Of a stretch of DNA of 34,270 nt, positions 1 through 8,587 are shown one piece after another; within the stretch, counting starts at the first letter, position 1; every line of letters starts with the position of its first letter. The position numbers and the translations under genes are program-made. The notes under the pieces were generated by a model. The model had not been told where the DNA came from. It made no database searches and saw only the letters and a program-made list of their open reading frames with translations. This DNA comes from an uncultured Bacteroidales bacterium (GTDB taxonomy: Bacteria > Bacteroidota > Bacteroidia > Bacteroidales > Bacteroidaceae). The stretch lies in contig CAMGHE010000012.1 of the NCBI GenBank assembly GCA_946055775.1, positions 1-34,270 of the forward strand. The letters are read 5' to 3'.

Positions 1-2
1 AC

Positions 3-572
3 GTATGGCTCGACCGCCGCTACACCACGCCCTACAAGTTCTACCAGTTCTGGCTGAACGTGAGCGACGACGAGGCCGAGCGCTATATCAAGATCTTCAC
101 CTCGCTGAGCAAGGAGGAAATCGACGTTCTCATCGCCGAGCACCGCGCCGACCCGGGCCGCCGCGTCTTGCAGAAGCGTCTTGGCGAGGAGGTGACGTGC
201 ATGGTCCATTCGCGTGCCGACTACGAGATGGCCGTCGAAGCCTCGGGCATCCTCTTCGGCAAGGCCACGAAGGAGAGCCTGCTGCGCCTCGACGAGGCCA
301 CGCTGCTGAGCGTCTTCGACGGCGTGCCGCAGTTTGAGGTGGACCGCAGCGCCGCCATCGGCGCCAAGGCGGCCGACCTCCTGGCCGACACCACCAAGTG
401 CTTCGCCAGCAAGGGCGAGATGCGCAAGCTCGTACAGGGCGGCGGCGTCAGCCTCAACAAGGAGAAACTGCAGGCCCCCGACCGCGTCATCGAAGAGGCC
501 GACCTCATCGGCGGCAAGTACATCATCGTACAGCGCGGCAAGAAAAACTATTTCCTGCTCACCGTCAGATAA
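3..572 (+). CDS. tyrS: Tyrosyl-tRNA synthetase, C-terminal part (5' truncated by window edge)
   Basis: Charges tRNA-Tyr with tyrosine in the cytoplasm. Only the last 189 codons are present. The frame is open from base 3, upstream of the GTG used by the ORF track, and reads [19 protein letters not shown]. In bacterial TyrRS this segment directly follows the KMSKS-type loop (KFGKS/T), so the catalytic Rossmann domain lies outside the window. The final ~60 residues ([15 protein letters not shown] to the C-terminus) form the S4-type RNA-binding domain that contacts the tRNA. A hairpin terminator starts 7 bases after the TAA stop, so tyrS appears to end its transcript here and dapB is transcribed separately. 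The family call is firm; the missing N-terminus is simply the window edge, not a broken gene. Confidence 0.95.
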   Translation, partial: VWLDRRYTTPYKFYQFWLNVSDDEAERYIKIFTSLSKEEIDVLIAEHRADPGRRVLQKRLGEEVTCMVHSRADYEMAVEASGILFGKATKESLLRLDEATLLSVFDGVPQFEVDRSAAIGAKAADLLADTTKCFASKGEMRKLVQGGGVSLNKEKLQAPDRVIEEADLIGGKYIIVQRGKKNYFLLTVR

Positions 573-579
573 CCTACCT

Positions 580-640
580 GCCTGCGGCGGCCGGAGGTGC
601 GCACCCATCCTGCGTGCCACCAGCCGCCGCAGGCGCTTTT
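580..640 (+). terminator. Rho-independent terminator after tyrS
   Basis: A 12-bp perfect stem (580-591 gcctgcggcggc pairs with 623-634 gccgccgcaggc) is followed by gctttt. The long loop can itself pair (ggtgcgca with tgcgtgcc, using two G-U pairs), giving one extended hairpin in RNA. It begins 7 bases after the tyrS stop. Confidence 0.8.
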
Positions 641-672
641 GCTAACTTTCCAACACACACACTGCCACTTCC

Positions 673-1425
673 ATGAAAATTGCTCTCATAGGCTACGGCA
701 AGATGGGCCATATGATAGAACGTATCGCCCGCCAGCGTGGCCACGACATCGTGTCCATCATCGACATTGACAACCGCGACGACTTCGACAGTGACGCCTT
801 CCGCAGCGCCGATGTCGCCATCGAGTTTACCACCCCCACCGCGGCCTACGACAACTACGTCCGCGCCTTCGCCCAGGGCGTCAAGGTGGTCAGCGGCTCC
901 ACGGGCTGGCAGAAGGACCATCTGGACGACGTCAAGCGCCTCATCGCCGAGGGCAACACCCTGTTCTGGGCATCCAACTTCTCGGTGGGCGTGGCCATCT
1001 TCGCCGCCGTCAGCCGCTATCTGGCGCGCATCATGAACGCCTTCCCGCAGTATGACGCCACCATGGTCGAGACGCACCACATCCACAAACTCGACGCCCC
1101 GAGCGGCACCGCCATCACCCTGGCCGAAGGCATCTGCGCCGAGCTGGACCGCAAGGCCACATGGGCCATGGGCACCCTGACGGCGCCCGACGGCAGCGTC
1201 AGCGGAACCACCGACGTGCCCGCCGACCGCCTGCGCATCGACGCCATACGCCGCGGCGAGGTGCCGGGCATCCACGCCATCACCTACGACAGCCCGGCCG
1301 ACTGCATCACCATCACCCACGATGCCCACTCGCGCGAAGGCTTTGCCCTGGGCGCCGTTCTGGCGGCCGAATATACGCTGACCCACCAGGGCCTTCTCTC
1401 TACCGACGACCTCTTCTCCTTCTAA
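673..1425 (+). CDS. dapB: 4-hydroxy-tetrahydrodipicolinate reductase
   Basis: NAD(P)H-dependent reductase of the diaminopimelate/lysine pathway, supplying meso-DAP for peptidoglycan as well as lysine. The protein has 250 residues, normal for Bacteroidota DapB. An N-terminal Rossmann fold with GYGKMG (residues 7-12) binds the cofactor. The block ETHHIHKLDAPSGTA carries the catalytic His and Lys of the family, followed by the GEVPGIHAI and HDAHSREGFALGA substrate/tetramer blocks. The ATG gives the expected N-terminus MKIALIGYG. A near-match to the Bacteroidota -7 element (taactttc, 643-650) lies between the tyrS terminator and the start, but the last base deviates from TTTG. The next gene, lepB, begins 13 bp after the stop, so dapB probably opens a four-gene operon. 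Confidence 0.97.
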   Translation: MKIALIGYGKMGHMIERIARQRGHDIVSIIDIDNRDDFDSDAFRSADVAIEFTTPTAAYDNYVRAFAQGVKVVSGSTGWQKDHLDDVKRLIAEGNTLFWASNFSVGVAIFAAVSRYLARIMNAFPQYDATMVETHHIHKLDAPSGTAITLAEGICAELDRKATWAMGTLTAPDGSVSGTTDVPADRLRIDAIRRGEVPGIHAITYDSPADCITITHDAHSREGFALGAVLAAEYTLTHQGLLSTDDLFSF

Positions 1426-1438
1426 CGCCACACCCCTC

Positions 1439-2950
1439 ATGTCCGACACCCACACCCCCAACAACGCCCCCGCCAACGGTAACGTCCCCGATTCTGCTCC
1501 CACCACCGACGGCGATGTGCGCCTGACGCCGCGCCGCAAGGGCTGGCTCAAATTTGCCCTCTGGGGCTCGCTCTACCTGCTCTTCCTGCTATGGGTGGGC
1601 TCGTGGATGGGCCTTCTGGTGCTGCCCTTCATCTTCGATGCCTTCGTGACGAAGCGCATACCCTGGACGTGGTGGAAGCAGTCGCCCAACCCCGTCGTTC
1701 GCGCCGTCATGAGTTGGGTGGATGCCATCGTCTTTGCCCTCGTGGCCATCTACTTTATCAACCAGTTCTTCTTCCAGAACTTCGTCATCCCCTCGTCGTC
1801 GTTGGAGAAGACGCTGCTCACGGGCGACTACCTGCTGGTGTCCAAACTCTCCTACGGCCCGCGCATCCCCAACACCCCGCTGGGCATGCCGCTCACGCTC
1901 AACACCATGCCCGTCACGGGCGGCAAGAGTTACTTCGACTGGCCTCACTGGGACTATCGCCGCGTCCGCGGCCTGGGGCAGGTGGAACTCAACGACATCG
2001 TCGTGTTCAACTATCCCTCGGGCGACACCGTGGCGGCCAACTACCAGAATCAGGACTTCTACACCCTCTGCTACGGCATCGGCGCCAGCCTCTCGCAACA
2101 GGCAGGCACCTACCGCGCCCTCACGCCTTCTACCCCAGCCAGCGAGCAGCAGACAGAGTATGCCCGCCGCTATGCCCTGGGCCGCCAGTACATCGCTCTG
2201 AACAAGGATGAGTTCGGCCGCATCATGAGCCGTCCCTGCGACCGCCGCGACACCTATGTCAAGCGCTGCGTGGGCCTGCCCGGACAGCGTCTGCAGATAC
2301 GCCATGACACCATCTACCTCGACGGGCAGCCCAACGTGCAGCCCCGCAACGTGCAGTATCGCTACGACGTGCAGTTCCTCCGCGGCCTGGACGAAGAGAC
2401 AGTGCGCGAACTCGACATCACGCAGGAGGAGATGGACTATGCCGCCAGCGGTCAGGGCTTCCCCATGACCGACGCCGTCAAGCAGGCGCTCACCGAGCGT
2501 GGCATCATCGCTCCTAACCCGCCGCGCTTCCCCCTGGCGCAGGGCGACGACCTCTTCCCCCTCAACATGGCCAAGACATGGACCACGGCCGACTATGGCC
2601 CCGTGTGGATTCCGCGCCGCGGCGCCGTGCTGCGCCTCACACCGGCCAACCTGCCCATCTACGAGCGTTGCATCCGCGTCTATGAGGACAACGACCTGGA
2701 GGTGCGCGACGGCAAGATATACATCAACGGCGAGCAGACCGACACCTACCGCTTCAAGATGGACTACTACTTCATGATGGGCGACAACCGCGACAACTCG
2801 GCCGACAGCCGCTTCTGGGGCTTCGTGCCCGAAGACCACATCGTGGGCAAACCGCTCCTGGTATGGCTGTCGCTCTCGCCAGACTACGGCCTCTTCAGCG
2901 GTAAGATTCGCTGGAGCCGTCTGTTCAAGTATGTAGGCAACATCGACTGA
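1439..2950 (+). CDS. lepB: Signal peptidase I, long Bacteroidales form
   Basis: Membrane serine protease (family S26) that cleaves Sec signal peptides on the outer face of the inner membrane. It has 503 residues, longer than E. coli LepB (324) but usual for Bacteroidales. Two hydrophobic segments (about residues 36-70 and 90-118) precede the active site. The catalytic Ser lies in IPSSSLEKT (Ser121 by my count) and the general-base Lys in YVKRCVGLPGQ (Lys275). The C-terminal signature GDNRDNSADSRFWGFVPEDHIVGK is intact. A large insertion between the Ser and Lys boxes is a feature of the long form. The gene sits 13 bp after dapB and 44 bp before a second, degenerate S26 gene. The leader before the following gene is C/T-rich with no Shine-Dalgarno. 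Confidence 0.95.
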   Translation: MSDTHTPNNAPANGNVPDSAPTTDGDVRLTPRRKGWLKFALWGSLYLLFLLWVGSWMGLLVLPFIFDAFVTKRIPWTWWKQSPNPVVRAVMSWVDAIVFALVAIYFINQFFFQNFVIPSSSLEKTLLTGDYLLVSKLSYGPRIPNTPLGMPLTLNTMPVTGGKSYFDWPHWDYRRVRGLGQVELNDIVVFNYPSGDTVAANYQNQDFYTLCYGIGASLSQQAGTYRALTPSTPASEQQTEYARRYALGRQYIALNKDEFGRIMSRPCDRRDTYVKRCVGLPGQRLQIRHDTIYLDGQPNVQPRNVQYRYDVQFLRGLDEETVRELDITQEEMDYAASGQGFPMTDAVKQALTERGIIAPNPPRFPLAQGDDLFPLNMAKTWTTADYGPVWIPRRGAVLRLTPANLPIYERCIRVYEDNDLEVRDGKIYINGEQTDTYRFKMDYYFMMGDNRDNSADSRFWGFVPEDHIVGKPLLVWLSLSPDYGLFSGKIRWSRLFKYVGNID

Positions 2951-2994
2951 CGCTCCGGGGCTCCTTCCAGTCTGTCTCCCCCACCCCACCGACT

Positions 2995-3522
2995 ATGCGC
3001 CTCTTCCGCCGCCGCGCGGGCCGGCACGTCGCCCCGCCCTGGCTGCGCAGCGCCCGCCGCGCTCTGCGCAGCATCCTCTGGCCCGCCGCCATCGCCGTGG
3101 GCCTGATGTGGACGTTGCGCACCTTCGTCGTCGGCCACTATGCCGTCAGCACCTACGGCGACGGGCTGGAGACGGGCGACCGCGTGCTCGTCGATCGCCG
3201 CGCCTACGGCTGGCAGACGGCGGCCACCAGTTGGGTGGGCTACCACTGTCTGGGCGAGAGCATGCCGGACATGAACGACCTCATCGTCTATACCGACACC
3301 CTGGGACGCCCGCAGACGGGACGCGTCAACGCCCTGCCGGGCGACACCATCTACCTGCCGCACTACGGCATCGTGCCGCCCCGTGTGCTGCGCGCCGGCG
3401 AGACCCTCGTGGCGCGCGAGCAGGTGGTGGGCCGCGTATGGGCCGTCACCTTCTCCGTCATCCCCGACGCGCCGTTCTACCGCTGCCTCGACCCCCAGCG
3501 CTTCTTCGTCCGCATACGCTGA
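2995..3522 (+). CDS. Signal peptidase I paralog, probably catalytically inactive
   Basis: A 175-residue S26-fold protein directly downstream of lepB. It has an Arg-rich N-terminus, one membrane segment (about residues 27-45) and then a shortened signal-peptidase core. Anchoring on the shared GD in ETGDRVLVDRRAYG versus LTGDYLLVSKLSYG of the neighbouring LepB, the catalytic Ser position holds Thr (VSTYGDG). Anchoring on LPGD, the general-base Lys of VKRCVGLPG is Gly (TGRVNALPG). The GDNRDNS box is also absent. The fold family is clear, but protease activity is doubtful; it may act as a partner or regulator of LepB. That function is inference. It lies in the same operon as dapB, lepB and the wbqC-like gene. 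Confidence 0.8.
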   Translation: MRLFRRRAGRHVAPPWLRSARRALRSILWPAAIAVGLMWTLRTFVVGHYAVSTYGDGLETGDRVLVDRRAYGWQTAATSWVGYHCLGESMPDMNDLIVYTDTLGRPQTGRVNALPGDTIYLPHYGIVPPRVLRAGETLVAREQVVGRVWAVTFSVIPDAPFYRCLDPQRFFVRIR

Positions 3523-3562
3523 AGGGGCCCTGTCCTTTTCCTCTTCCCTCCTCTTATCCTCC

Positions 3563-4198
3563 GTGCATCCCGTCATACTCTCCTCGGCCTTCCTGCCTCC
3601 CATACAGTACTTCGCCCGCCTCTACGCCGCGCCGACCATCTATATGGAGCGGCACGACCACTATGTGAAGCAGACCTACCGCAACCGCTGCCACATCGCC
3701 GGTCCCGACGGCATGCTGACGCTCACCATCCCCATCGTCCACGACGGCACAGGACGCCAGCCCACGGGCCGGGTGCGCCTGAGCGACCATGGCGACTGGC
3801 GGCGCCTGCACTGGCAGGCCCTGACCAGCGCCTACGACAACAGTCCGTTTTTTGAGGAATACGCGGCCGATTTGCGCCCCATCTACGACGCGGGATACGA
3901 GTATCTCACCGACTTCAACGACGCGCTCTGCGGGCAGATATGCCGCCTTCTCGGCCTTGCACCGACCATCGTGCCCACTACGGCCTATGCTGACGCCGCA
4001 GCCTTGGGAGCCGACGACCTGCGCGAGGCCATACGTCCCAAGCGCCCGTGGCAGGACGACGCGGCCTTCCGCGCCGTGCCCTACTATCAGGTCTTCGCCG
4101 CCCGCACAGGCTTCCTGCCCAACCTGAGCATCATCGACCTGCTGTTCAATATGGGTCCCGAAGCCCGCCTCGTCCTTCGCGACAGCATAATTGAATAG
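3563..4198 (+). CDS. WbqC-like family protein
   Basis: A 211-residue member of the WbqC-like family. Members occur near O-antigen or glycan loci but also as conserved solo genes in Bacteroidetes; biochemical function is poorly defined. The N-terminal hallmark LSSAFLPPIQYFARL is visible, followed by YVKQTYRNRCHIAGPDG and a C-terminal LSIIDLLFNMGPEA. The only start that keeps the conserved N-terminus is GTG at 3563, because the frame's later ATG (in IYMERHD) would delete it; the ORF track's 271-residue start inside the previous gene is not credible. The upstream 40-bp spacer is strongly pyrimidine-rich. Last gene of the dapB-lepB operon. A 9-bp hairpin (4193-4201 with 4211-4219) overlaps its stop codon. 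Confidence 0.85.
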   Translation: MHPVILSSAFLPPIQYFARLYAAPTIYMERHDHYVKQTYRNRCHIAGPDGMLTLTIPIVHDGTGRQPTGRVRLSDHGDWRRLHWQALTSAYDNSPFFEEYAADLRPIYDAGYEYLTDFNDALCGQICRLLGLAPTIVPTTAYADAAALGADDLREAIRPKRPWQDDAAFRAVPYYQVFAARTGFLPNLSIIDLLFNMGPEARLVLRDSIIE

Positions 4199-4365
4199 AA
4201 GAAACAGCCGCTTCTATTCGCGCCGCGGCAAGATAGCAATGTGCATGTTCGCTGACGTAGTATTCCTATACTGAGCCACCACAGACTTCTGCTTTGATCA
4301 TTTCTTCATACGTGGCACGTCACTACATTTCGCCCACGAGGGAGCGTGAGGCTGCTCTCCTCGCA

Positions 4366-4416
4366 GCCGCCGGCGCCCTGTGCAGCCCTTCGGGTCACGC
4401 ACAGGGCGCCGGCGGC
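4366..4416 (+). terminator. Long GC hairpin ending the dapB-lepB-wbqC operon
   Basis: An 18-bp perfect inverted repeat (4366-4383 with 4399-4416; arm gccgccggcgccctgtgc), with a nested cccttcggg hairpin in the loop. No T-run follows on the plus strand (atattgg), so intrinsic termination is plausible but not textbook. The rest of the 4199-4491 gap shows no convincing gene. Confidence 0.55.
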
Positions 4417-4426
4417 ATATTGGCCG

Positions 4427-4458
4427 AAAAAAGGCCATTCCGGGGAAGGGAACGGCCT
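4427..4458 (-). terminator. Rho-independent terminator of the outer-membrane protein gene
   Basis: Read on the minus strand: a 10-bp stem (aggccgttcc / ggaatggcct, one G-U pair) followed by six T. It lies 34 bp after the stop of the minus-strand beta-barrel gene, converging on the plus-strand hairpin just to its left. Confidence 0.85.
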
Positions 4459-4491
4459 GTGTGGAGAAGAGGGCGCCAGAGAGGAGTCGGA

Positions 4492-5187
4492 TCAGAACGT
4501 GTAGGTGAACATGGCCGAAAGGGTGGCGGCAGCCTTACGCCCGGTGGCTACGGGGACGAAGCCCAGGTCGGCCTCAGCGGCGACGGTGATGCGCGAAGGT
4601 AGGCGGTAGCCAGCCGTGAGTTGCATGCCGGCATCAAAGCGACGGACGCCATCGTGGCCGAAAGTATTGTGCTCGGCATAGACCTTCTTGCTGCCGTGGC
4701 GGCTGGCGTCGCCCTTGATTTTGGTCTTTCCGGCGATGCCGAGGGCGGCATAGGGACCGCCGCCGAGCAGGATGTAGCGGCCGGGGCCGAGGCGGTGGTA
4801 GTAGCAGAGGAGGACGGGCAGCTGGAGGTAGCAGGCGGCGGCGGAGCGGCTCATGACGCCGTAGCGGGGGGTGCCGTCGTCGTTGTAGAGGGGACGGTCG
4901 TCGTCGTCGGTGAGGTGGACGGCCCGATCGGGGTCTTTCCAGCCCTTGCCGGAAAAGGTCAGGGCGGGGGCGATGCTCCAGCGCTGGCCCAGTTCGTATT
5001 CGTAGCCAACGCCAAACTTATAGGCGCCGACGGCGCGGGCGCCGCTGTAGAGGGTGGACAGGCCGCCGCCGGCCTTGACCTGGAGGTACTGGGCCCGGGC
5101 GGTCTCTGTGGTGAGGACGGCAGTCAGAGCGGCCACGCAGAGGACTGCGCAGCGGCACAGGGTGGTGAGGAGAACCGGTTTTTTCAT
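4492..5187 (-). CDS. Outer-membrane beta-barrel protein (PorT/OmpW-like porin family)
   Basis: A 231-residue secreted protein. A signal peptide (MKKPVLLTTLCRCAVLC, ending at ETARAQ) is followed by alternating amphipathic strands rich in Gly and Tyr (LQVKAGGGLSTLYSG, GVGYEYELGQRWSIAPALTF, LQLPVLLCYYHRLGPG, LTAGYRLP). It ends in FTYTF, an aromatic C-terminus typical of outer-membrane barrels. I chose the ATG giving MKKPVLL; the longer ORF-track start runs into the helicase gene and has no signal peptide at its N-terminus. It starts 49 bp after the helicase stop and may be co-transcribed with it. Ligand or role unknown; family assignment rests on overall pattern. Confidence 0.8.
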   Translation of the reverse strand: MKKPVLLTTLCRCAVLCVAALTAVLTTETARAQYLQVKAGGGLSTLYSGARAVGAYKFGVGYEYELGQRWSIAPALTFSGKGWKDPDRAVHLTDDDDRPLYNDDGTPRYGVMSRSAAACYLQLPVLLCYYHRLGPGRYILLGGGPYAALGIAGKTKIKGDASRHGSKKVYAEHNTFGHDGVRRFDAGMQLTAGYRLPSRITVAAEADLGFVPVATGRKAAATLSAMFTYTF

Positions 5188-5236
5188 CTTGGTATGGGGG
5201 TTCGTGGTCAGTGCGCTTGGGGGGAAGGTGTGGGCG

Positions 5237-7090
5237 TCAGTGCTTGAAGAACTGTCGCCAGTCGGTGCTGTCGGCGTCGTTCTGAGCGTCGTTGTCGTCG
5301 CCACCACCTCGGCGGCCGCGTTCCCGCCCCTGACGGTCGTCACGGGCGGGACGTCCACGGCGGTCATTGCGGTCATTACGGCGTGCGCCGCGGGCCACGC
5401 GGGGGTCGGGGGCATCGCGCTCGGCGTCGTTGACGATGACGTCGCGGTCGCCGACACGGGCGCGGGCCATCTTGCGGATGACGAGGGCGGCGTCCTGCTC
5501 GGGCACCTCGAAGAAGGAGCAGTTGGTGGTGAGGTCGATGCGGCCTATCTCCACCTGTCCCTTGACGTAGCGGTTGACGAGGTTGATGATCTCGCGGGCG
5601 TAGAAGTTGTCGCGCTTGCCCATGTTGATGAACAGGCGGCGGTAGCCCTCCTCGGCCTTTCGGGGCCCTGCGTTGCGCTCGCGACGCTGGCGACGGCTGC
5701 CGCTGTCGTCGCGGCCTTCGCCGCCCTCGTGGCGCTTGTGCTTGTCGCCGCGCTCGCTGACGGTGGGCTGGACAATCTCGGGAGCGTCGGCATAGTAGGA
5801 CAGGAAGCGGCCGAACTCGCGGCTGACGACGCGCTTGAGCAGGTCTTCCTTCGACAGCCACTCGAGTTTGCGATAGATTTCGGGCAGGAAGGGGGCAATC
5901 TGGTTGTCGTCCACCTCGATGCGCTCCAGTTCGTCCATGACGCGGTAGAGCTGCTTGGTGCATATCTCACGGGGCTCGGGCAGTGTGCCGGCTTCGAACT
6001 GCTTGCCGATGACCTTCTCGATGATGCGGACCTTGCCCTTCTCCTTGACGTGGATGATGGCGATGCTTGTGCCGCGCTTGCCGGCGCGTCCGGTACGTCC
6101 GGAGCGGTGGGTATAGTTCTCTACGTCGTCGGGCAGGCCGTAGTTGATGACGTGGGTGAGGTCTTCGACGTCGAGGCCGCGGGCGGCCACGTCGGTGGCC
6201 ACGAGGAGCTGCGTGCGGTGCTGGCGGAACTTCTGCATGGTGAGGTCGCGCTGGGCCTGCGAGAGGTCGCCGTGGAGCGACTCGGCGTTGTAGCCGTCGC
6301 GGATGAGGGCGTCGGCCACCTCCTGCGTCTCCATGCGCGTGCGGCAGAAGATGATGGCGTAGATTTTGGGGAAGTAATCGACGACGCGCTTGAGAGCCAG
6401 GTATTTGTCGCGCGCCTGGACCAGATAGTAGATATGGTTGACATTCTCGGCGCCCTCGTTGCGTGAGCCGACGACAATCTCCTTGTAGTCGCGCAGGTAG
6501 GTCTTGGCGATGCGCTCTATCTCGCGCCCCATGGTGGCGGAGAAGAGCAGGGTGTTGCGGTTTTCGGGCACGCCGGCCAGAATCTCGTCGATGCTCTCGG
6601 TGAAGCCCATGTTGAGCATCTCGTCGGCCTCGTCGAGGACGACATTCTCTACCGTATCGAGGCAGGCCACGCCGCGGTGCATGAGGTCGATGAGGCGTCC
6701 GGGCGTGGCGACGATGACCTGTGCGCCGCGCTTGAGGGCCCTGATTTGGCTCTCTATGCTCGAGCCGCCATAGACGGCCAGGACGTGCAGGCCGTCTATG
6801 TAGCGGGAATAGTCTTTCAGGTCGTCGGCAATCTGGAGGCAGAGCTCGCGCGTCGGACTGAGGATGACGGCTTGCGTGGTGCGGTCGTCGGGGTTGACTT
6901 TCTGCAGTAGGGGCAGACCGAAGGCGGCCGTCTTGCCCGTGCCGGTCTGAGCCAGGGCGATGACGTCGTTGCCCTCGCCGAGCAGATAGGGGATGACTTG
7001 CTCCTGTACGGGCATCGGGCTCTCGTAGCCCATTTCGGCAATGGCGCGGCGGATGGGCTCGCACACGCCCAGTTCTTCAAAACTTTTCAA
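5237..7090 (-). CDS. deaD: DEAD-box ATP-dependent RNA helicase (DeaD/CsdA type)
   Basis: Unwinds RNA duplexes, typically in ribosome assembly and cold adaptation. It has 617 residues. Motifs in order: Q motif, AQTGTGKTAAF (Walker A), PTRELCLQIAD (Ia), DEADEMLNMGF (II), SATM (III), ATDVAARGLDV (V) and HRSGRTGRAGKRG (VI). A DbpA-type RNA-binding domain follows (about residues 490-565, INLVNRYVKGQVEIGRIDL), then a disordered Arg/Gly/Asp tail (RGRPARDDRQGRERGRRGG) likely to bind RNA nonspecifically. The start is TTG: no ATG is available upstream in frame, and LKSFEELGVCEPIRRAIAEMGY matches where Bacteroides homologs begin. A good Bacteroidota promoter lies about 40 bp upstream. Confidence 0.95.
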   Translation of the reverse strand: MKSFEELGVCEPIRRAIAEMGYESPMPVQEQVIPYLLGEGNDVIALAQTGTGKTAAFGLPLLQKVNPDDRTTQAVILSPTRELCLQIADDLKDYSRYIDGLHVLAVYGGSSIESQIRALKRGAQVIVATPGRLIDLMHRGVACLDTVENVVLDEADEMLNMGFTESIDEILAGVPENRNTLLFSATMGREIERIAKTYLRDYKEIVVGSRNEGAENVNHIYYLVQARDKYLALKRVVDYFPKIYAIIFCRTRMETQEVADALIRDGYNAESLHGDLSQAQRDLTMQKFRQHRTQLLVATDVAARGLDVEDLTHVINYGLPDDVENYTHRSGRTGRAGKRGTSIAIIHVKEKGKVRIIEKVIGKQFEAGTLPEPREICTKQLYRVMDELERIEVDDNQIAPFLPEIYRKLEWLSKEDLLKRVVSREFGRFLSYYADAPEIVQPTVSERGDKHKRHEGGEGRDDSGSRRQRRERNAGPRKAEEGYRRLFINMGKRDNFYAREIINLVNRYVKGQVEIGRIDLTTNCSFFEVPEQDAALVIRKMARARVGDRDVIVNDAERDAPDPRVARGARRNDRNDRRGRPARDDRQGRERGRRGGGDDNDAQNDADSTDWRQFFKH

Positions 7091-7131
7091 TGGGAAATAA
7101 CGGGGGAAAGATACAATAATATACTTGTGGG

Positions 7132-7161
7132 CAAAGGTACGCGAAAAAATCCAATAATCAA
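7132..7161 (-). promoter_or_regulatory. Promoter of the deaD helicase gene
   Basis: On the minus strand TTG is followed by 19 bases and then tacctttg, matching the Bacteroidota sigma-ABfr consensus (TTG / TAnnTTTG, 19-21 spacing). This predicts a leader of roughly 35 bases before the TTG start. Confidence 0.75.
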
Positions 7162-7196
7162 GACTATGGCGGCTTCACAGGCCGAAGAAAAATGCT

Positions 7197-7204
7197 TACC
7201 TTTG
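7197..7204 (+). promoter_or_regulatory. -7 element for the DUF2851 gene
   Basis: tacctttg matches TAnnTTTG exactly and lies 48 bp before the ATG. A weak -33 (ttc, 20-base spacing) is at 7174-7176. It is divergent from the deaD promoter within the same 162-bp gap. Confidence 0.6.
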
Positions 7205-7252
7205 TTGGTTTCACAGCGCGCATGGCAAAATGCGCCCCAAACCTCATAGCGC

Positions 7253-8542
7253 ATGGAAATACTGCTCCATTATGTGTGGCAGCACAGGCTGTTTCCCGCC
7301 ACCATCCTCGAGGGCCTGCACGGCGAGCAAATCGAGGTCATCGACACGGGCCTGCACAACACCGACGCTGGGCCCGACTTCTTCAACGCCAAGGTGAAGA
7401 TTGACGGCCTGCTGTGGGTGGGCAACGTGGAGATTCACACCCTTGCCTCCGACTGGTTCCGGCACGGCCACGACAGCGACCGGGCCTACGACAACACCAT
7501 CCTGCACGTCTGCCAGACGGCCGACACGGAGGTGGTGACGCACAGCGGACGGCGGCCCACACAACTCACGCTGGCGGTGCCGCAGCGCGTGGCGGACAAC
7601 TACGACGAACTGCTGACGGAGAGCACCTACCCGCCGTGCTACCGTGTCATCCCCGACATCGCTCCGCTGGCGGCGCACGCCTGGCTCAACCGTCTGACGG
7701 CCGACCGTCTGGAGGAGAAGACGGCACGCATCGCCGCTTGGCTGGAACGCACGGCGGACGACTGGGAGCGGGTGGCGTTCATCACGCTGGCGCGAAACTT
7801 TGGCTTCGGCATCAACAGCGATGCCTTCGAGCAATGGGGCGCCACGCTGCCGCTGCACGCGGCGGCGAAACACCGCGACGACCTGTTTCAAGTGGAGGCG
7901 CTCTTCATGGGCCACGCGGGGCTGCTGGACGACGAGGCGGTGGCGCCGGAACGCCGCGACGACTACTTCCTGCGTCTGCAGGGCGAATGGCGCTACCTGG
8001 CGCACAAATTCTCGCTCACGCCCATCGACCACCGCCTGTGGCGCTTCCTCAGGCTCCGGCCGCAAAACTTCCCCCATGTGCGCCTGTCGCAGATGGCGGA
8101 GCTCTACCACGCACGCCGGACGGACTTCTCGGCGCTGCTGGCGGCGGCGGACATGGCGGCGCTGCGCTCGCTGCTGACGGCACACGCCACGCCCTACTGG
8201 CAGACGCACTACTCCTTCGGCCACGACAGCACACGCGCGGAGAAAACGCTACGCACGGCATCTGTCAACCTGCTGCTCATCAACACGGTGGCGCCGCTGC
8301 TCTTCGCCTACGGCCGGCAGCACGGCGACGACGGCCGCATGGAGGCGGCGGTGGCGCTGCTCGAAGGGCTGCCGCCGGAGCAGAACCACATCACGCGCCA
8401 ATGGGCCAAGGCGGGGCTGACGGCGGCACACGCGGCCGACTCGCAGGGGCTCATCCACCTGCGCCGACAATACTGCGACCGCAAGGACTGCCTGCGATGC
8501 CGCTTCGGCAAGGAGTATCTGCGCAGAAAGCCCACGGCTTAG
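7253..8542 (+). CDS. DUF2851 family protein
   Basis: A 429-residue conserved protein of Bacteroidetes/Chlorobi with no established function. Recognised from the N-terminal block EILLHYVWQHRLFP, the segment GLHNTDAGPDFFNAKV and GNVEIHTLASDW, which has the look of an acidic, possibly metal-dependent nuclease-like core (inference). The C-terminus carries a Cys cluster, YCDRKDCLRCRFGKEYL, that could bind a metal. The ATG start gives the standard N-terminus. It is followed 45 bp later by a thioesterase and then dprA, all on the plus strand. Confidence 0.88.
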   Translation: MEILLHYVWQHRLFPATILEGLHGEQIEVIDTGLHNTDAGPDFFNAKVKIDGLLWVGNVEIHTLASDWFRHGHDSDRAYDNTILHVCQTADTEVVTHSGRRPTQLTLAVPQRVADNYDELLTESTYPPCYRVIPDIAPLAAHAWLNRLTADRLEEKTARIAAWLERTADDWERVAFITLARNFGFGINSDAFEQWGATLPLHAAAKHRDDLFQVEALFMGHAGLLDDEAVAPERRDDYFLRLQGEWRYLAHKFSLTPIDHRLWRFLRLRPQNFPHVRLSQMAELYHARRTDFSALLAAADMAALRSLLTAHATPYWQTHYSFGHDSTRAEKTLRTASVNLLLINTVAPLLFAYGRQHGDDGRMEAAVALLEGLPPEQNHITRQWAKAGLTAAHAADSQGLIHLRRQYCDRKDCLRCRFGKEYLRRKPTA

Positions 8543-8587
8543 GCTGCGCCAAACTTTTCAAAGAAACAAGCCTCATAATCCTTTCTC

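Noticed and set aside
1589-2989. 466-codon minus-strand frame opposite lepB
   Set aside because: Antisense shadow; lepB is unambiguous.
4294-4602. 102-codon plus-strand ORF across the 4.4 kb hairpins
   Set aside because: It runs through two terminator hairpins and into the antisense of the outer-membrane protein gene; no domain or signal.
5054-6466. 470-codon plus-strand frame opposite the deaD helicase
   Set aside because: Low-complexity Val/Ala/Asp-rich shadow of the helicase gene, which has all DEAD-box motifs.
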